Made by a program: the position numbers and the translations under genes | Source: Scytonema hofmannii PCC 7110 | GTDB taxonomy: Bacteria > Cyanobacteriota > Cyanobacteriia > Cyanobacteriales > Nostocaceae | Assembly: GCF_000346485.2 (NCBI RefSeq) | Contig: NZ_KQ976354.1 | Coordinates: 7,612,283 to 7,676,282, forward strand | Reading direction: 5' to 3' | Length of the DNA: 64,000 nt | Notes under the pieces: generated by a model | Databases searched by the model: none | Told to the model about the DNA's origin: nothing | Seen by the model: the letters and a program-made list of their open reading frames with translations, nothing else | Shown: positions 17,464 to 26,734 of the stretch, in pieces | Layout of the letters: the number at the start of each line of letters is the position of its first letter | Position numbering within the stretch: the stretch's first letter is position 1

Positions 17464-17465
17464 TC

Positions 17466-17576
17466 ACATCCATCCCAATACTGCTCGGTTAAGAGAACAC
17501 GAGAACCCCGGTATCTTTAAGATACCGGGGTTCTGGCACCTCAACTATCCTTAACCGACAAGTATTGACATCCATC
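17466..17576. mobile_element. Fold-back MITE-like element after array 2
   Basis: A perfect 16-bp stem (AGAACCCCGGTATCTT at 17502-17517 with its complement at 17519-17534) is enclosed by imperfect outer arms reading CCCAATACTGCTCGGTTAAG and CCTTAACCGACAAGTATTGAC. The outer arm is shared with sequence at 52591-52610 next to the RAYT transposase gene, so both are likely copies of one element end. Confidence 0.7.
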
Positions 17577-17581
17577 CTTAT

Positions 17582-17773
17582 CTCAATCTTGTTATTTCAG
17601 CACGTGAAATGGAAAGATTGCAAAAATTTCCAGATACATTTCTTTTTGCAGGTTCCAAGAAAAAAGCAATGTGGCAAATTGGAAATGCAGTACCACCTCG
17701 TTTAGCAGAGTGTATTGGGTACGCACTAATTCCCTCTTTAAATGAGATACAACAAAACCTTTCAGAAATATAA
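17582..17773 (+). pseudogene. C-terminal fragment of a C5-cytosine DNA methyltransferase
   Basis: An open frame of 63 codons reads ISAREMERLQKFPDTF, then GSKKKAMWQIGNAVPP and RLAECIGYAL. These are motifs IX-X of 5-methylcytosine methyltransferases. All catalytic motifs (PCQ, ENV) are missing and no start codon fits. The 5' side is replaced by the fold-back element and the array. The downstream nuclease gene starts 5 bp later, so the two were probably one operon, perhaps a restriction-modification or anti-invader unit that lost its methylase. Confidence 0.88.
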
Positions 17774-17778
17774 TAGCA

Positions 17779-18477
17779 ATGCCTTCTCATATTGAACTTC
17801 TACCACCTCTTAACGCTAAATGCGTGCGGGAAAATGGCAAACAATATTATGTTGATGCTTTGGGAAACCGTTTGCCAAGCGTGACAACTATACTAAATGT
17901 GACAAAACCGCAAGAGGATCGGGACAGACTCAACAATTGGAAACTTCGCGTTGGGATAGAAGAAGCAACTCGTATTTCCACAACAGCTAGCCGTCGGGGA
18001 ACTCAAACTCATAAACAAATTGAACGTTATTTGCTTGGAAAAAACTTTGATTGTCCTGAGGCTAGTCGTCCTTATTGGGAAAGTATCAAACCCGTGTTAG
18101 AAGAGATTGATACAGTGAGACTTGTGGAAGGATCGGTGTTTCACTACAACAAGAGCTATTCTGGTAAAGTGGACTGTGTAGCTAGTTATCAGGGTGTACC
18201 TTGTATTTGTGAGTGGAAAACATCTGATAAGCCTAAAGAATCAATTGAGCGATTGTACGAGTACCCATTGCAACTAACAGCTTATTTAGGAGCAGTGAAT
18301 GATTACTATGGAGATTATGGTATTAAAATAGATAGTGCTCTTTTAGTTGTAGCGATTCCAGAGAGAGAGGCTGAGATATTTTGGTTTGAACCAGAAGTCA
18401 TGCAAGAGTATTGGAAAAAGTGGGAAAAAAGGGTTGCTGAGTATTGGCACAGAATGGGGAACGAATACAATAAGTAG
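17779..18477 (+). CDS. PD-(D/E)XK superfamily nuclease
   Basis: The 232-aa protein carries the nuclease core SGKVDCVASYQGVPCICEWKTS (about residues 130-151), with D and E-x-K in the expected spacing. Upstream is a helical region (RRGTQTHKQIERYLLG) like exonucleases of the RecB/MGME1 type, and a Q-rich helix (YPLQLTAYLGAVNDYY) follows the core. The N-terminus LPSVTTILN is common in this group. It sits 5 bp behind a truncated C5 methyltransferase. Whether it is a restriction nuclease or a repair exonuclease cannot be decided from sequence alone. It is intact. Confidence 0.75.
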   Translation: MPSHIELLPPLNAKCVRENGKQYYVDALGNRLPSVTTILNVTKPQEDRDRLNNWKLRVGIEEATRISTTASRRGTQTHKQIERYLLGKNFDCPEASRPYWESIKPVLEEIDTVRLVEGSVFHYNKSYSGKVDCVASYQGVPCICEWKTSDKPKESIERLYEYPLQLTAYLGAVNDYYGDYGIKIDSALLVVAIPEREAEIFWFEPEVMQEYWKKWEKRVAEYWHRMGNEYNK

Positions 18478-18498
18478 TCAGAAGTATGGTCATTAATA

Positions 18499-21141
18499 AT
18501 GGAATTGTTGCGATCGCTCACTATTTCAGATACAGAACCGTTTCTTGCTAACCCGGCACAGCTTAACACTCAACCCGTCGCCTTACAACTAGCAGTGGCG
18601 AGTTATTCTCAAACCCCAAGCCCCTTGCTAGGAGTCTTAGTCGATAGCCCCTATGCGCTGGTTGCTGAAGCCGCACAATTGCACATCAACTGGGCAGGAG
18701 AAATCAGTGAAGATGGGCAGAATGCCGTTGAGGAAGTGCTAAAATCGCGTTATTTGGGGCAAAATGACAAATTAGCAGTCGAATTGCTCAAAATTGCGCC
18801 TGTTCCCCCCTGCTTCCTCAGTGAGTGGGTTCCCAATCAACATCTCATTCAAGCCCTGAGCAACCCCTATTTACCGCCACGATATTACCTCAAACTGCTG
18901 GAACGCTTGGCAGAAGAACCCAGCCTAGAACCACGCTTACAAGTGGCAGAAAGCCCAGAAGCCCCCCTAGCAATTTTAGAATCCTTGGTGGGAGACTTGG
19001 AGTTAGCTATTCGCCTCGCTGTGCAATATAACCCCAGTTGTCCGCCGGAGTTGGTGCGCTTGGTACAAGGACAGCATGAGATAGCAAGTGATTGCGATAC
19101 AGATGCGGAACAATTAGCGAATTTAGCACAAAGTCGTTGGGATTGGATACGTTTAGCGGTGGCACAAAATCCCTCAACTCCTGAAGAAACCCTGCGGGTG
19201 TTGGCAGAGGATAAAGTTTTTAAGATTCGGTTAGCTGTGGCGAAAAATTCGGTTACTTCAGCCCAGTTTTTGGCAGTATTAGCGGCATCCGATCGGGAGA
19301 TTCAAGCTGTGGTGGCGGGACATGATAACGCTACTGAAGAAACTCATATCGACCGCTTAACGAGATATAAAATTCAACTAGAACTACAAAAAAGAGAAGA
19401 AACTTCACAAGCAAATCAACTTTTTGCTAATCGTCCCAACAGTCCCTATGCTTTAGCTCAAGTTCTTCAAAGCGGAGATCGAGAAGCTAAAATCACCGCA
19501 GCACGTAGCAACAAAACTCCAATTACTATCCTCGAACGACTAGCAAAGGATAGTGATGCAATTATTCGTCAAGTTGTCTCTGAGAATCCTAACTTACCGC
19601 TTCCTATTCTCTTGGATCTCACTCAAGATGAAAATGTCAACGTGCGTTTGAATTTGGCGCGTCGTCGCACTCGAATAGAAATTTTAGAACGATTAGCTCG
19701 GGATGAATCAGATTTAGTTAGAGAAGAAATTGCAAGAAATAAAAATACTCCCGTAGAAATATTAACTCAACTCGCTCAAGATTTGAGCAGAAGAGTGTGG
19801 GTTCAACTAACTAAAAATGAAAATACACCTGTCGAAGTTCTAGAATTTTTGGGAGTAGAAAAGAAACTTGCTAATGCTTACAATTTGAAAACTCCAGGAA
19901 ATGCCTTAGCAGCAGTAGTAGAAGACACTTTAAAAAGAGATCGTCGTACACAAGAGGAAGTATTTGAGTTTTTGCTGAGAAATCTTGAAGGTTCTCAAAT
20001 GCCTGCCAGTACGCTCGAAAAACTAGCAACAAACACAACTTCGTGGATTAGATCGAGCGCTGCTCATCATCGCAACACTCCGTTGTCTGCATTAGAGAAA
20101 ATGATAGATGATACTTATGAACCTGTTCTTTGGGGTATAGCTAGAAATCCTAATAGCTCACCACAATTGTTAGAAAATTTGCTGAATAAGCATTATGAAG
20201 AAGTTGCTGGTGCAATGGTAGAAAGAAAAGAAATTCCTGTCAATATCATGGAGAGGTTGTTAGAAAATAATTCCCAATATGTTCGTCAACCTGTAGCATC
20301 AAGACACAATCTTCCACCAGAATTGATGGCAAAAATAATTGCTACAGAACCGGAAGAACCTGTCTTAATTTCTCTTGCTCGTAACCCAAATTTAACACCA
20401 GAATTATTAACTCAGTTCATACAGCATTCTAATTCAAATGTGCATACTGCTGTAGTCGATCATCCCAATTTAACCGAAGCGCATTGGCAAAAATTAGCCC
20501 AAGATAAAGCTTTACCTGTACGCGAAGCCGTTGCTGCTAGTGGGAGCGTACTAAATCATATTTTAGAGTTTTTGTCAACAGATGAACGAGCAGAAGTGCG
20601 GAGTAAAGTAGCAACAAATCCTCGGACTCCAGAAAATGCATTAGCAACTTTGGCGCGAGATGAAGACTTAACCATTCGTGCTGCGGTGGCGACTAATCCT
20701 AACTTACCATCGGCTCAACTCGAAGTCCTTGCTCGGGATGAAAAAGTAGAAGTGCGTCGTGCTGTAGCGCGAAATCCTCATACACCTGCTGCGATGCGTG
20801 CTTCTGTGCAAGATTTAGTCATACAACCGACTGCACCCCCAACCCAAACCAGCCCTACATTACGTGGTTTGAGCCGAATCTATAACCCCCAAACAGATGA
20901 TTTAGCGACAGTGTTATCGGAGTATGTAGAGTCAGACGTTCCTTTTGTGCGTTTGGTGGCGTTGTTGCACCCTCTGACACCTGTTGAGATTTTACAACAG
21001 AGAGCGCACTCAGCATCTTGGCTGGAACGTTACGCAGTAGCAGATAATCTAGCGACACCAATAGAACTTAAACAACAGCTCGCTGAAGATGGCAATCAAA
21101 TTGTCCGGGCAGTAGCGATCGCTCGTTTATCTGAAATATAA
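18499..21141 (+). CDS. Large leucine-rich-repeat-variant (LRV) protein
   Basis: The 880-aa protein consists almost wholly of ~24-residue helical repeats of the form VR-AVA-NP-TP-E-L--LA-D (for example IRLAVAKNSVTSAQFLAVLA; VRRAVARNPHTPAAMRASV). This is the LRV solenoid, a binding scaffold related to HEAT-like folds. No N-terminal cysteine cluster of the Azotobacter LRV type is seen. No signal peptide or enzymatic domain is present. It starts 21 bp after the nuclease and is followed by an unknown gene at 12 bp, so these three may be one operon. The ligand is unknown. Confidence 0.8.
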   Translation: MELLRSLTISDTEPFLANPAQLNTQPVALQLAVASYSQTPSPLLGVLVDSPYALVAEAAQLHINWAGEISEDGQNAVEEVLKSRYLGQNDKLAVELLKIAPVPPCFLSEWVPNQHLIQALSNPYLPPRYYLKLLERLAEEPSLEPRLQVAESPEAPLAILESLVGDLELAIRLAVQYNPSCPPELVRLVQGQHEIASDCDTDAEQLANLAQSRWDWIRLAVAQNPSTPEETLRVLAEDKVFKIRLAVAKNSVTSAQFLAVLAASDREIQAVVAGHDNATEETHIDRLTRYKIQLELQKREETSQANQLFANRPNSPYALAQVLQSGDREAKITAARSNKTPITILERLAKDSDAIIRQVVSENPNLPLPILLDLTQDENVNVRLNLARRRTRIEILERLARDESDLVREEIARNKNTPVEILTQLAQDLSRRVWVQLTKNENTPVEVLEFLGVEKKLANAYNLKTPGNALAAVVEDTLKRDRRTQEEVFEFLLRNLEGSQMPASTLEKLATNTTSWIRSSAAHHRNTPLSALEKMIDDTYEPVLWGIARNPNSSPQLLENLLNKHYEEVAGAMVERKEIPVNIMERLLENNSQYVRQPVASRHNLPPELMAKIIATEPEEPVLISLARNPNLTPELLTQFIQHSNSNVHTAVVDHPNLTEAHWQKLAQDKALPVREAVAASGSVLNHILEFLSTDERAEVRSKVATNPRTPENALATLARDEDLTIRAAVATNPNLPSAQLEVLARDEKVEVRRAVARNPHTPAAMRASVQDLVIQPTAPPTQTSPTLRGLSRIYNPQTDDLATVLSEYVESDVPFVRLVALLHPLTPVEILQQRAHSASWLERYAVADNLATPIELKQQLAEDGNQIVRAVAIARLSEI

Positions 21142-21153
21142 GAGGAAAAATTC

Positions 21154-22140
21154 ATGAAACCTGAAACTGAGCAACGTCTAGGAACACTGGAAGTTCTTTT
21201 GGAAAAAGAAATATACTACTCTCTTCCATGTCATGAAGATAGTGCAACCTTACAACCCTATGCTTGGGATGCAACTATAAAAGGTGAATTTACACCCTTA
21301 AATCTGATTAAATCTGAAGGTTGGATAAGAGAAACTGACCCAGAAGTTGTTTTTACAAATTGGCTGTGGATAGAAGAAAATAGGTTGGCGTCGAGTCTCA
21401 TCCATCTTTACAATAAAGATCCACAAAAAATTTTACTAGATGAACCTAGTAAAAATAAAAGATACCAACAATATTCTAATTTACTGGATTTATTAACAGA
21501 GAAAATCAAAAATTTACAGGCTTTTACTTTCAGCTATAACTCTAATTACTCCCTCTCAGTTGTTGTGGGAAGAGTTACTGATAATCAACGCTGGATTTGT
21601 CTTTCTGCAACTGTTCCCCAAGAAACACCTAAATTTATTAATGAACTCATTCACTGTTCGCCTTACAAAGAAGAAAAGCAATCTAATTTAGAAGCAGAAA
21701 AATTATCACAACTTGAGATAAGAATTAATGACATTCTTAAAGAGTTAGGCGAGATCGATATATATGGCTACTATGATGGTGGCTACAAGCATATTCATCA
21801 TCATAGTATCATTTTAACGTCAGGGGATAGTCAAGAAGAAGCAATTAATAATGCTTTGTTAGCATCGGGTTTAGTTGAAATTTATCAAATTGAAAAATTT
21901 ACGATTCAAGGAGAAGGAGGTTGGGGCTTTTCTCTTGACGATAGAGATTTCGATCGAGATAATGTTACCAATTTAATCAATTTTCTCAATACTGTTTTTC
22001 CTAAATTGCTACTTTATCGCTTTTGTTTTTGGGATTACGAGCATCTTTATATTCTAGGAAAGACAGACGATTCTCAACGGGATAGTTCCACTTCATACGT
22101 TGGAGTTGCCATTCACAGTCAGTTTACATACAATCCTTAA
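21154..22140 (+). CDS. Hypothetical protein downstream of the LRV gene
   Basis: I do not recognise this 328-aa protein with confidence. It is soluble, acidic and free of signal peptide or membrane segments. The first 60 residues (LEKEIYYSLPCHEDSA, QPYAWDATIKGEFTPLNLI) loosely resemble nuclease A inhibitor (NuiA)-like proteins, too weakly to assert. The second half contains GYYDGGYKHIHHHSIILTSG. An AGAGG sequence precedes the ATG and the gap to the LRV gene is 12 bp, so it is very probably co-translated with the LRV protein. Confidence 0.55.
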   Translation: MKPETEQRLGTLEVLLEKEIYYSLPCHEDSATLQPYAWDATIKGEFTPLNLIKSEGWIRETDPEVVFTNWLWIEENRLASSLIHLYNKDPQKILLDEPSKNKRYQQYSNLLDLLTEKIKNLQAFTFSYNSNYSLSVVVGRVTDNQRWICLSATVPQETPKFINELIHCSPYKEEKQSNLEAEKLSQLEIRINDILKELGEIDIYGYYDGGYKHIHHHSIILTSGDSQEEAINNALLASGLVEIYQIEKFTIQGEGGWGFSLDDRDFDRDNVTNLINFLNTVFPKLLLYRFCFWDYEHLYILGKTDDSQRDSSTSYVGVAIHSQFTYNP

Positions 22141-22244
22141 TTACTTGGGTTCGGCGTAAAAAAAGTCTGAAAACTAGACAGAGTAAATTTTATCTACCAA
22201 AAATGAAATAATCACACAATCGATATTGAGCGCTCGGATAGATA

Positions 22245-22862
22245 TTAATTGCCTATAGCAAAAATTTGTTCTGCTGTTAACTGTAACTCTTTAAATGTAT
22301 GCGAGATAATACGTTCGCTACCCTGAAATTGAGCAGGTTTTTGGTATCGATTTCCGCCAGATGACAACAGGTAAATCGATATTGTCGGTTGCTTTGGATT
22401 GCCAATATAATCTCGACCTCCTAAGCCTAAATAATCCACAATCCAGTATTCTGGGATGCCTAATGTGCTGTAGTCTTCGACTTTTCGTGCGTAATCATTT
22501 TGCCAGTTAGTACTAACGACTTCTACCACGAGTTTAACAGACGTTCCCAAAGTGATGACAGGCTCATCTTGCCATAAAGGTTCATTCTTCAGCGCCGCTT
22601 TATCTAAGACAACGACATCAGGACGGAAAGCTGTTGTTGTTCCCAAAGGTTTGATTAAACAACGCGTAGGTGTAAACCAACCAACACTCAACCGATCTAT
22701 TTCAACATTCACTTTTCGTAAGATAAAAGCAGCCACCTCTTCATGAGGTCCAGTTGGTTCCATATCAATAAGTTCCCCGTCAATTAATTCGTAACGCTCA
22801 TTATCTCCATATTTAGTAATGAAATCATCCAATGTCAGGAGTTTCGGAACAGCTTTTGTCAT
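22245..22862 (-). CDS. Uma2 family (DUF820) putative endonuclease
   Basis: The 205-aa protein shows the PD-(D/E)XK-like Uma2 pattern: ERYELIDGELI, FRPDVVVLDK, LVVEVVST and ARKVEDYSTLGIPEYWIVDYL. Such genes are present in dozens of copies in filamentous cyanobacteria, and their biological role is unknown. It is a single gene, convergent with the LRV operon. A second, divergent family member lies at 30422-31003. Confidence 0.85.
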   Translation of the reverse strand: MTKAVPKLLTLDDFITKYGDNERYELIDGELIDMEPTGPHEEVAAFILRKVNVEIDRLSVGWFTPTRCLIKPLGTTTAFRPDVVVLDKAALKNEPLWQDEPVITLGTSVKLVVEVVSTNWQNDYARKVEDYSTLGIPEYWIVDYLGLGGRDYIGNPKQPTISIYLLSSGGNRYQKPAQFQGSERIISHTFKELQLTAEQIFAIGN

Positions 22863-22919
22863 CGCGATAGCACCTCCTAAATTTACCCACTGATGTTTTT
22901 GTTTTTTATTCTCAGCTTA

Positions 22920-23747
22920 TCAATACTCAGCCTCAACACCTAACCTAATGGTTGGGGAAGGACAGCGCCAATTCGATCTGTTAGACCTGACAAAAACACA
23001 GCCTTGCGATCGCATTTCCTCTGGTGAGATATCATTAGGTTTGTAAAATAGCCAACGACCTCTTGCATCCGGTCCTGATTCGGCTTGCAACACTGTGTCG
23101 TTTTGAGATGTTTCTTCATAGGAATCATCAGGATAATCTTCATCATTCCTTTCGCTTTCACCATAGCGCTCCTCAGGAGAATATCTCTCTGGATCTCCAC
23201 CTTCTTTTTGCCATCGAATCCTTGAAGAAGGACAACTCCAATTTGGTTCTGGAGAATTTACGCGAACACAGCCCTGCGATCGCATCTCCTCTGGAGCTAT
23301 ATCATTAGGTTTGTAAAATCGCCAACGACCCCTTGCATCCGGTCCTGACACAGCCTGTAATTCTTCCTCATAAAATTCATCACCACTTTCCCTGCGCGAA
23401 TCCCCACCATCAACCTCTACCCTAATCGTTTGGCGAGGACAACGCCAATCAGGTGCGTCAGAACCAACAGGTTTGTTCGTCGGGACACAACCTTGCGATC
23501 GCATTGCTTCCGATGAGATATCATCAGGTTTGAAAAACCACCAATCTCCCCTATTCTGCGATCTTGATACAGCAGTCAGTTTTCGTCTAGAGTAGACCTG
23601 CTTGTTATAAAAACTTGATAGAACGCTTTCTTGTAAACTCTTATTGATGTGAGGATTCATTTCCTGAGCCAAGGTACAAGATGCATTAATGTTCCATAAA
23701 ATAGCAGTAGCTATGAAAGATAAAGTTGTAAATTTATTTTTACCCAT
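22920..23747 (-). CDS. Predicted secreted protein with three tandem repeats
   Basis: The 275-aa product begins with a signal-like segment (KFTTLSFIATAILWNINASCTLA). Three ~50-residue repeats follow, each with RG-WWFFKPDDIS/RG-WRFYKPNDIA, EEMRSQGCV and NW-CPS--IR. The repeats contain paired cysteines, consistent with disulfides outside the cytoplasm. Acidic, low-complexity linkers (about 150-190) separate repeats 2 and 3. I recognise no family. The HIP1-like GCGATCGC at the MRSQGC codons is repeated with the unit. The repeat could bind a carbohydrate or protein; no function can be assigned. Confidence 0.65.
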   Translation of the reverse strand: MGKNKFTTLSFIATAILWNINASCTLAQEMNPHINKSLQESVLSSFYNKQVYSRRKLTAVSRSQNRGDWWFFKPDDISSEAMRSQGCVPTNKPVGSDAPDWRCPRQTIRVEVDGGDSRRESGDEFYEEELQAVSGPDARGRWRFYKPNDIAPEEMRSQGCVRVNSPEPNWSCPSSRIRWQKEGGDPERYSPEERYGESERNDEDYPDDSYEETSQNDTVLQAESGPDARGRWLFYKPNDISPEEMRSQGCVFVRSNRSNWRCPSPTIRLGVEAEY

Positions 23748-23850
23748 ACTTCTGATTTAGCAGAAACTAGACCCTGACACTATCATCCATGAGATGAGCA
23801 GATTGTCAATACTTATTGTGTTAAGCAAGCGATTACACCTTAGCCATCCA

Positions 23851-25065
23851 TCACTCTAGCACTGCCAGGACAGATTTCGGTAACAATTTATCCTTAAACC
23901 AAATAATCCGAGCCGGAACATCATTCAATTTAACACCTGCTTTTTCCAAATTCAATCGCTCAGAAATAGCCAAAATCAAATTATGAGATTGAGCGCGACG
24001 AACCTGTGCAAACTTTTTTTGTAAATACTCCGGTCGCCAATATCCCACAATCTCTAATAAAAACGAACGTCCATCGGGATGAACCAATCTAAAATCTGGA
24101 ATCATCACACTTCCAGGAATCGGAATCAAATCAACCTCTCGCTCCAATACCCAATCCGTTTTTAGAGCATCCCACTTATCAGCAAAAGAATGTTCCAACA
24201 TACTATCATAAGGCTTGCCTGGGGGATAATGAGTCACCAAACCGCAATCAGAATTCAGAGTAAACCGCCCTGTTCTCCAAGTGTTTGTATACACATCCCG
24301 AATTTGAAGCGTAGCCGAAAGACTCCATTTAGTAACATGAAGTAAAGCCGGTATGAGTTTAGCAATTGCCAAACCATACCGCGTACTATTGGTAAACAAA
24401 CTTGTAGGACCATCAATCGTAATTGTAAACCCGTGGTCAGCATCCCCCTCTATATAAGACATTAATTGAAACAATTTGAGATATCGAAACAAAAGCTTGT
24501 ACTGTCCCGGAACATTCCGATGAGCATTAATTGTCAATTGACTTGCCTTATAAAACACCCCCTGCACCTGAGATAAATTGTAACGGTGTAACAAACCATC
24601 AGGCTGCGGTACATCAAAAGCAGTCAAAATTTTATTCTCCGACAAATCAGCATACAAACCATTACGAACTTGTTCCGACACAACTTCCCGTTCGAGATCG
24701 CGACTTAACTCCAATGCAATTGTTTGCAAAGTCACCTCCGTCAATTCCAGACTCGGAACAGACTTAGCCGCCAAAGCAAAAACCTTTTCTCTTAACATTT
24801 GAGGTTCCAAAGGGCTAACCACCTCAAACGTGCAAAAACTGCTTTTCAAAATATAAGCCAAACCACGCTTAATCTTATAATCCGGAGTATCACCCTCAAA
24901 CTCCAACAACTGACGCTCAAGCACTCCCTGAGTACTACTCACCGCCTTCTGAAAAAAACCAATCAACTCCGTCGCCATCTCCAAATTCTTATCATCAACC
25001 TTCAACCGCTTAGGAACAATTTCCTCACCATTTTGTCTGTGACTCAGCAAATCAGTAGGTAACAT
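23851..25065 (-). CDS. DUF790/Bax1-like nuclease partner of XPB
   Basis: The 404-aa protein matches DUF790, the family of archaeal Bax1. Bax1 binds XPB helicase and provides a structure-specific nuclease for nucleotide excision repair-like processing. The start LPTDLLSHRQNGEEIVPKRL is typical. The C-terminal third has the nuclease core (MIPDFRLVHPDGRSFLLEIVGYW, about residues 310-335) with D and E-x-x-G-Y-W. The start overlaps the end of the upstream XPB gene by 14 bp, indicating translational coupling. Confidence 0.85.
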   Translation of the reverse strand: MLPTDLLSHRQNGEEIVPKRLKVDDKNLEMATELIGFFQKAVSSTQGVLERQLLEFEGDTPDYKIKRGLAYILKSSFCTFEVVSPLEPQMLREKVFALAAKSVPSLELTEVTLQTIALELSRDLEREVVSEQVRNGLYADLSENKILTAFDVPQPDGLLHRYNLSQVQGVFYKASQLTINAHRNVPGQYKLLFRYLKLFQLMSYIEGDADHGFTITIDGPTSLFTNSTRYGLAIAKLIPALLHVTKWSLSATLQIRDVYTNTWRTGRFTLNSDCGLVTHYPPGKPYDSMLEHSFADKWDALKTDWVLEREVDLIPIPGSVMIPDFRLVHPDGRSFLLEIVGYWRPEYLQKKFAQVRRAQSHNLILAISERLNLEKAGVKLNDVPARIIWFKDKLLPKSVLAVLE

Positions 25066-26608
25066 CTTCTTGATTTTGGATTTTAGATTTTGGATTTTGG
25101 ATTTTAGATTCTGAATTTTCAGTCTTATAATTCAAATCCAACTGTTCAGCCGCTCTATAACTTTTCCCCTCACCACTTCCATAAACCACCTGCAAATTCC
25201 CTTTCCCCTGCTCCCCTGCTCCCCTGCTCCCCTGCTTTCTTTCAACACCGCGCCTCCTAGCCGAAGTACCCTCCTCAGTCGTATCCTCCGCCACCACCTC
25301 ATACAAAATCGCCTGCTTATTACCCTCCTTCCCCTTTCTCAACACCCTTCCCAAACGCTGAATATACTCCCTCGCCGAACCAGTCCCCGACAATATAATA
25401 GCAACAGAAGCAGAAGGCACATCTACACCCTCATTCAACACGTGAGAAGCCACCAAAGTCCTATACACCCCCTCCTTAAACTTCGTTAATATCTCATGTC
25501 GTTCCTTCACAGGAGTTTGATGAGTAATCGCCGGAACCAACAACTCTTGAGAAATTCGATAAACCGTAGCATTATCAGCAGTAAAAACCAAAACTCGCGC
25601 CGGATAATGCTGTGTTAATAAATCTATCAAAATCCGCAACTTCCCATCAGTCCCCAAAGCAATTTCCTTAGCTTCACGGTGTGCTAGCATCGCCCTGCGT
25701 CCCGCCTGAGAACGCGCACTCATCTGCACAAATTTTTGCCAACCTTGCATACTACCCAAAGAAATCTTTGATTCTTTCAAAAAATCATTGCGAGTTTGAA
25801 TCAGTTGATTATACTTTTCCCTTTCTTGTTGTGAAAGTTTAACTTTTATTTGGACAATTTCGTGTTCTGCTAACGCCTTCCCTGCGAGTTCCTCAGCCCT
25901 TTTACGATAAACCTCCGGTCCTATTAAAATATTTAAATCCGCATGCTTACCATCAGTCCGTTCCGGTGTAGCAGATAACCCCAAACGATAGGGTGCGATC
26001 GCATATTCAGCAATCACCCGGTTAAAATCTGTTGGTAGGTGGTGACATTCATCAAAAATCAGGAAAGCATAGCGATCCCCAAGCGATTCCGCGTGAATGG
26101 CTGCACTATCGTAAGTTGACACGAGGATAGGAGTTTTATCCCGCGAACCACCTCCCAACAATCCCACCTCAACGTCAGGAAATGCTGCTTTTAAATGAGC
26201 ATACCACTGGTGCATTAAATCTAACGTTGGAACAACAATCAGAGTTGTGCGAGGCGTCGATACCATAGCCATTTGCGCCAGATAAGTCTTTCCAGCTGCT
26301 GTTGGTAATACCACAACCCCTTGTCTTCCCGCCAACTTCCAAGCTGCTAGCGCCTCACTTTGGTGGGGATAAGGCTCCATTTCCAGACCTGAAACTAACT
26401 CTATTGGATAAAACTCTTTAGCCTCGTCAATAAAACTGGTATTTTCTGCTTGTAGCGCTTCTACCAGAGGACGGTATTGAATAGCTGGAATCCGAAATTT
26501 TTCTACTCTGTCATCCCACGTAGCAAAATCCATCCAGCCTTTACTGCGAGGTGGTGGATGCAAAATTAATGTGCCACGATCAAAGGTTAATGTAGGGGTG
26601 CGACCCAT
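25052..26608 (-). CDS. XPB/Rad25-type DNA helicase
   Basis: From the ATG giving MGRTPTLTFDRGTLIL, the protein is 518 aa. It has an N-terminal damage-recognition-like part, Walker A VLPTAAGKTY, DECHH (DEAH-type box), LSATPERTDG, and the C-terminal helicase motif YIQRLGRVLRKG. XPB helicases unwind DNA with Bax1 in archaea, and the adjacent coupled DUF790 gene supports the same pair here. The upstream 22 residues allowed by an open frame to 26674 come from repeat DNA and are probably not used. The C-terminal tail (SESKIQNPKSKIQNQ) is encoded by STRR heptamers, showing a repeat has extended the coding region. Confidence 0.88.
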   Translation of the reverse strand: MGRTPTLTFDRGTLILHPPPRSKGWMDFATWDDRVEKFRIPAIQYRPLVEALQAENTSFIDEAKEFYPIELVSGLEMEPYPHQSEALAAWKLAGRQGVVVLPTAAGKTYLAQMAMVSTPRTTLIVVPTLDLMHQWYAHLKAAFPDVEVGLLGGGSRDKTPILVSTYDSAAIHAESLGDRYAFLIFDECHHLPTDFNRVIAEYAIAPYRLGLSATPERTDGKHADLNILIGPEVYRKRAEELAGKALAEHEIVQIKVKLSQQEREKYNQLIQTRNDFLKESKISLGSMQGWQKFVQMSARSQAGRRAMLAHREAKEIALGTDGKLRILIDLLTQHYPARVLVFTADNATVYRISQELLVPAITHQTPVKERHEILTKFKEGVYRTLVASHVLNEGVDVPSASVAIILSGTGSAREYIQRLGRVLRKGKEGNKQAILYEVVAEDTTEEGTSARRRGVERKQGSRGAGEQGKGNLQVVYGSGEGKSYRAAEQLDLNYKTENSESKIQNPKSKIQNQEDVTY

Positions 26609-26734
26609 ATAAATGCTTTTTCCTACTTTTGGGACTGGGAACTGTGGACTAGAAACTGGGGATTGGGGAACCATCCTGTTATCAGTCTCTTGTACCGAGT
26701 TCCTTCATTCAATATTAATAACGTAATTATCCGT

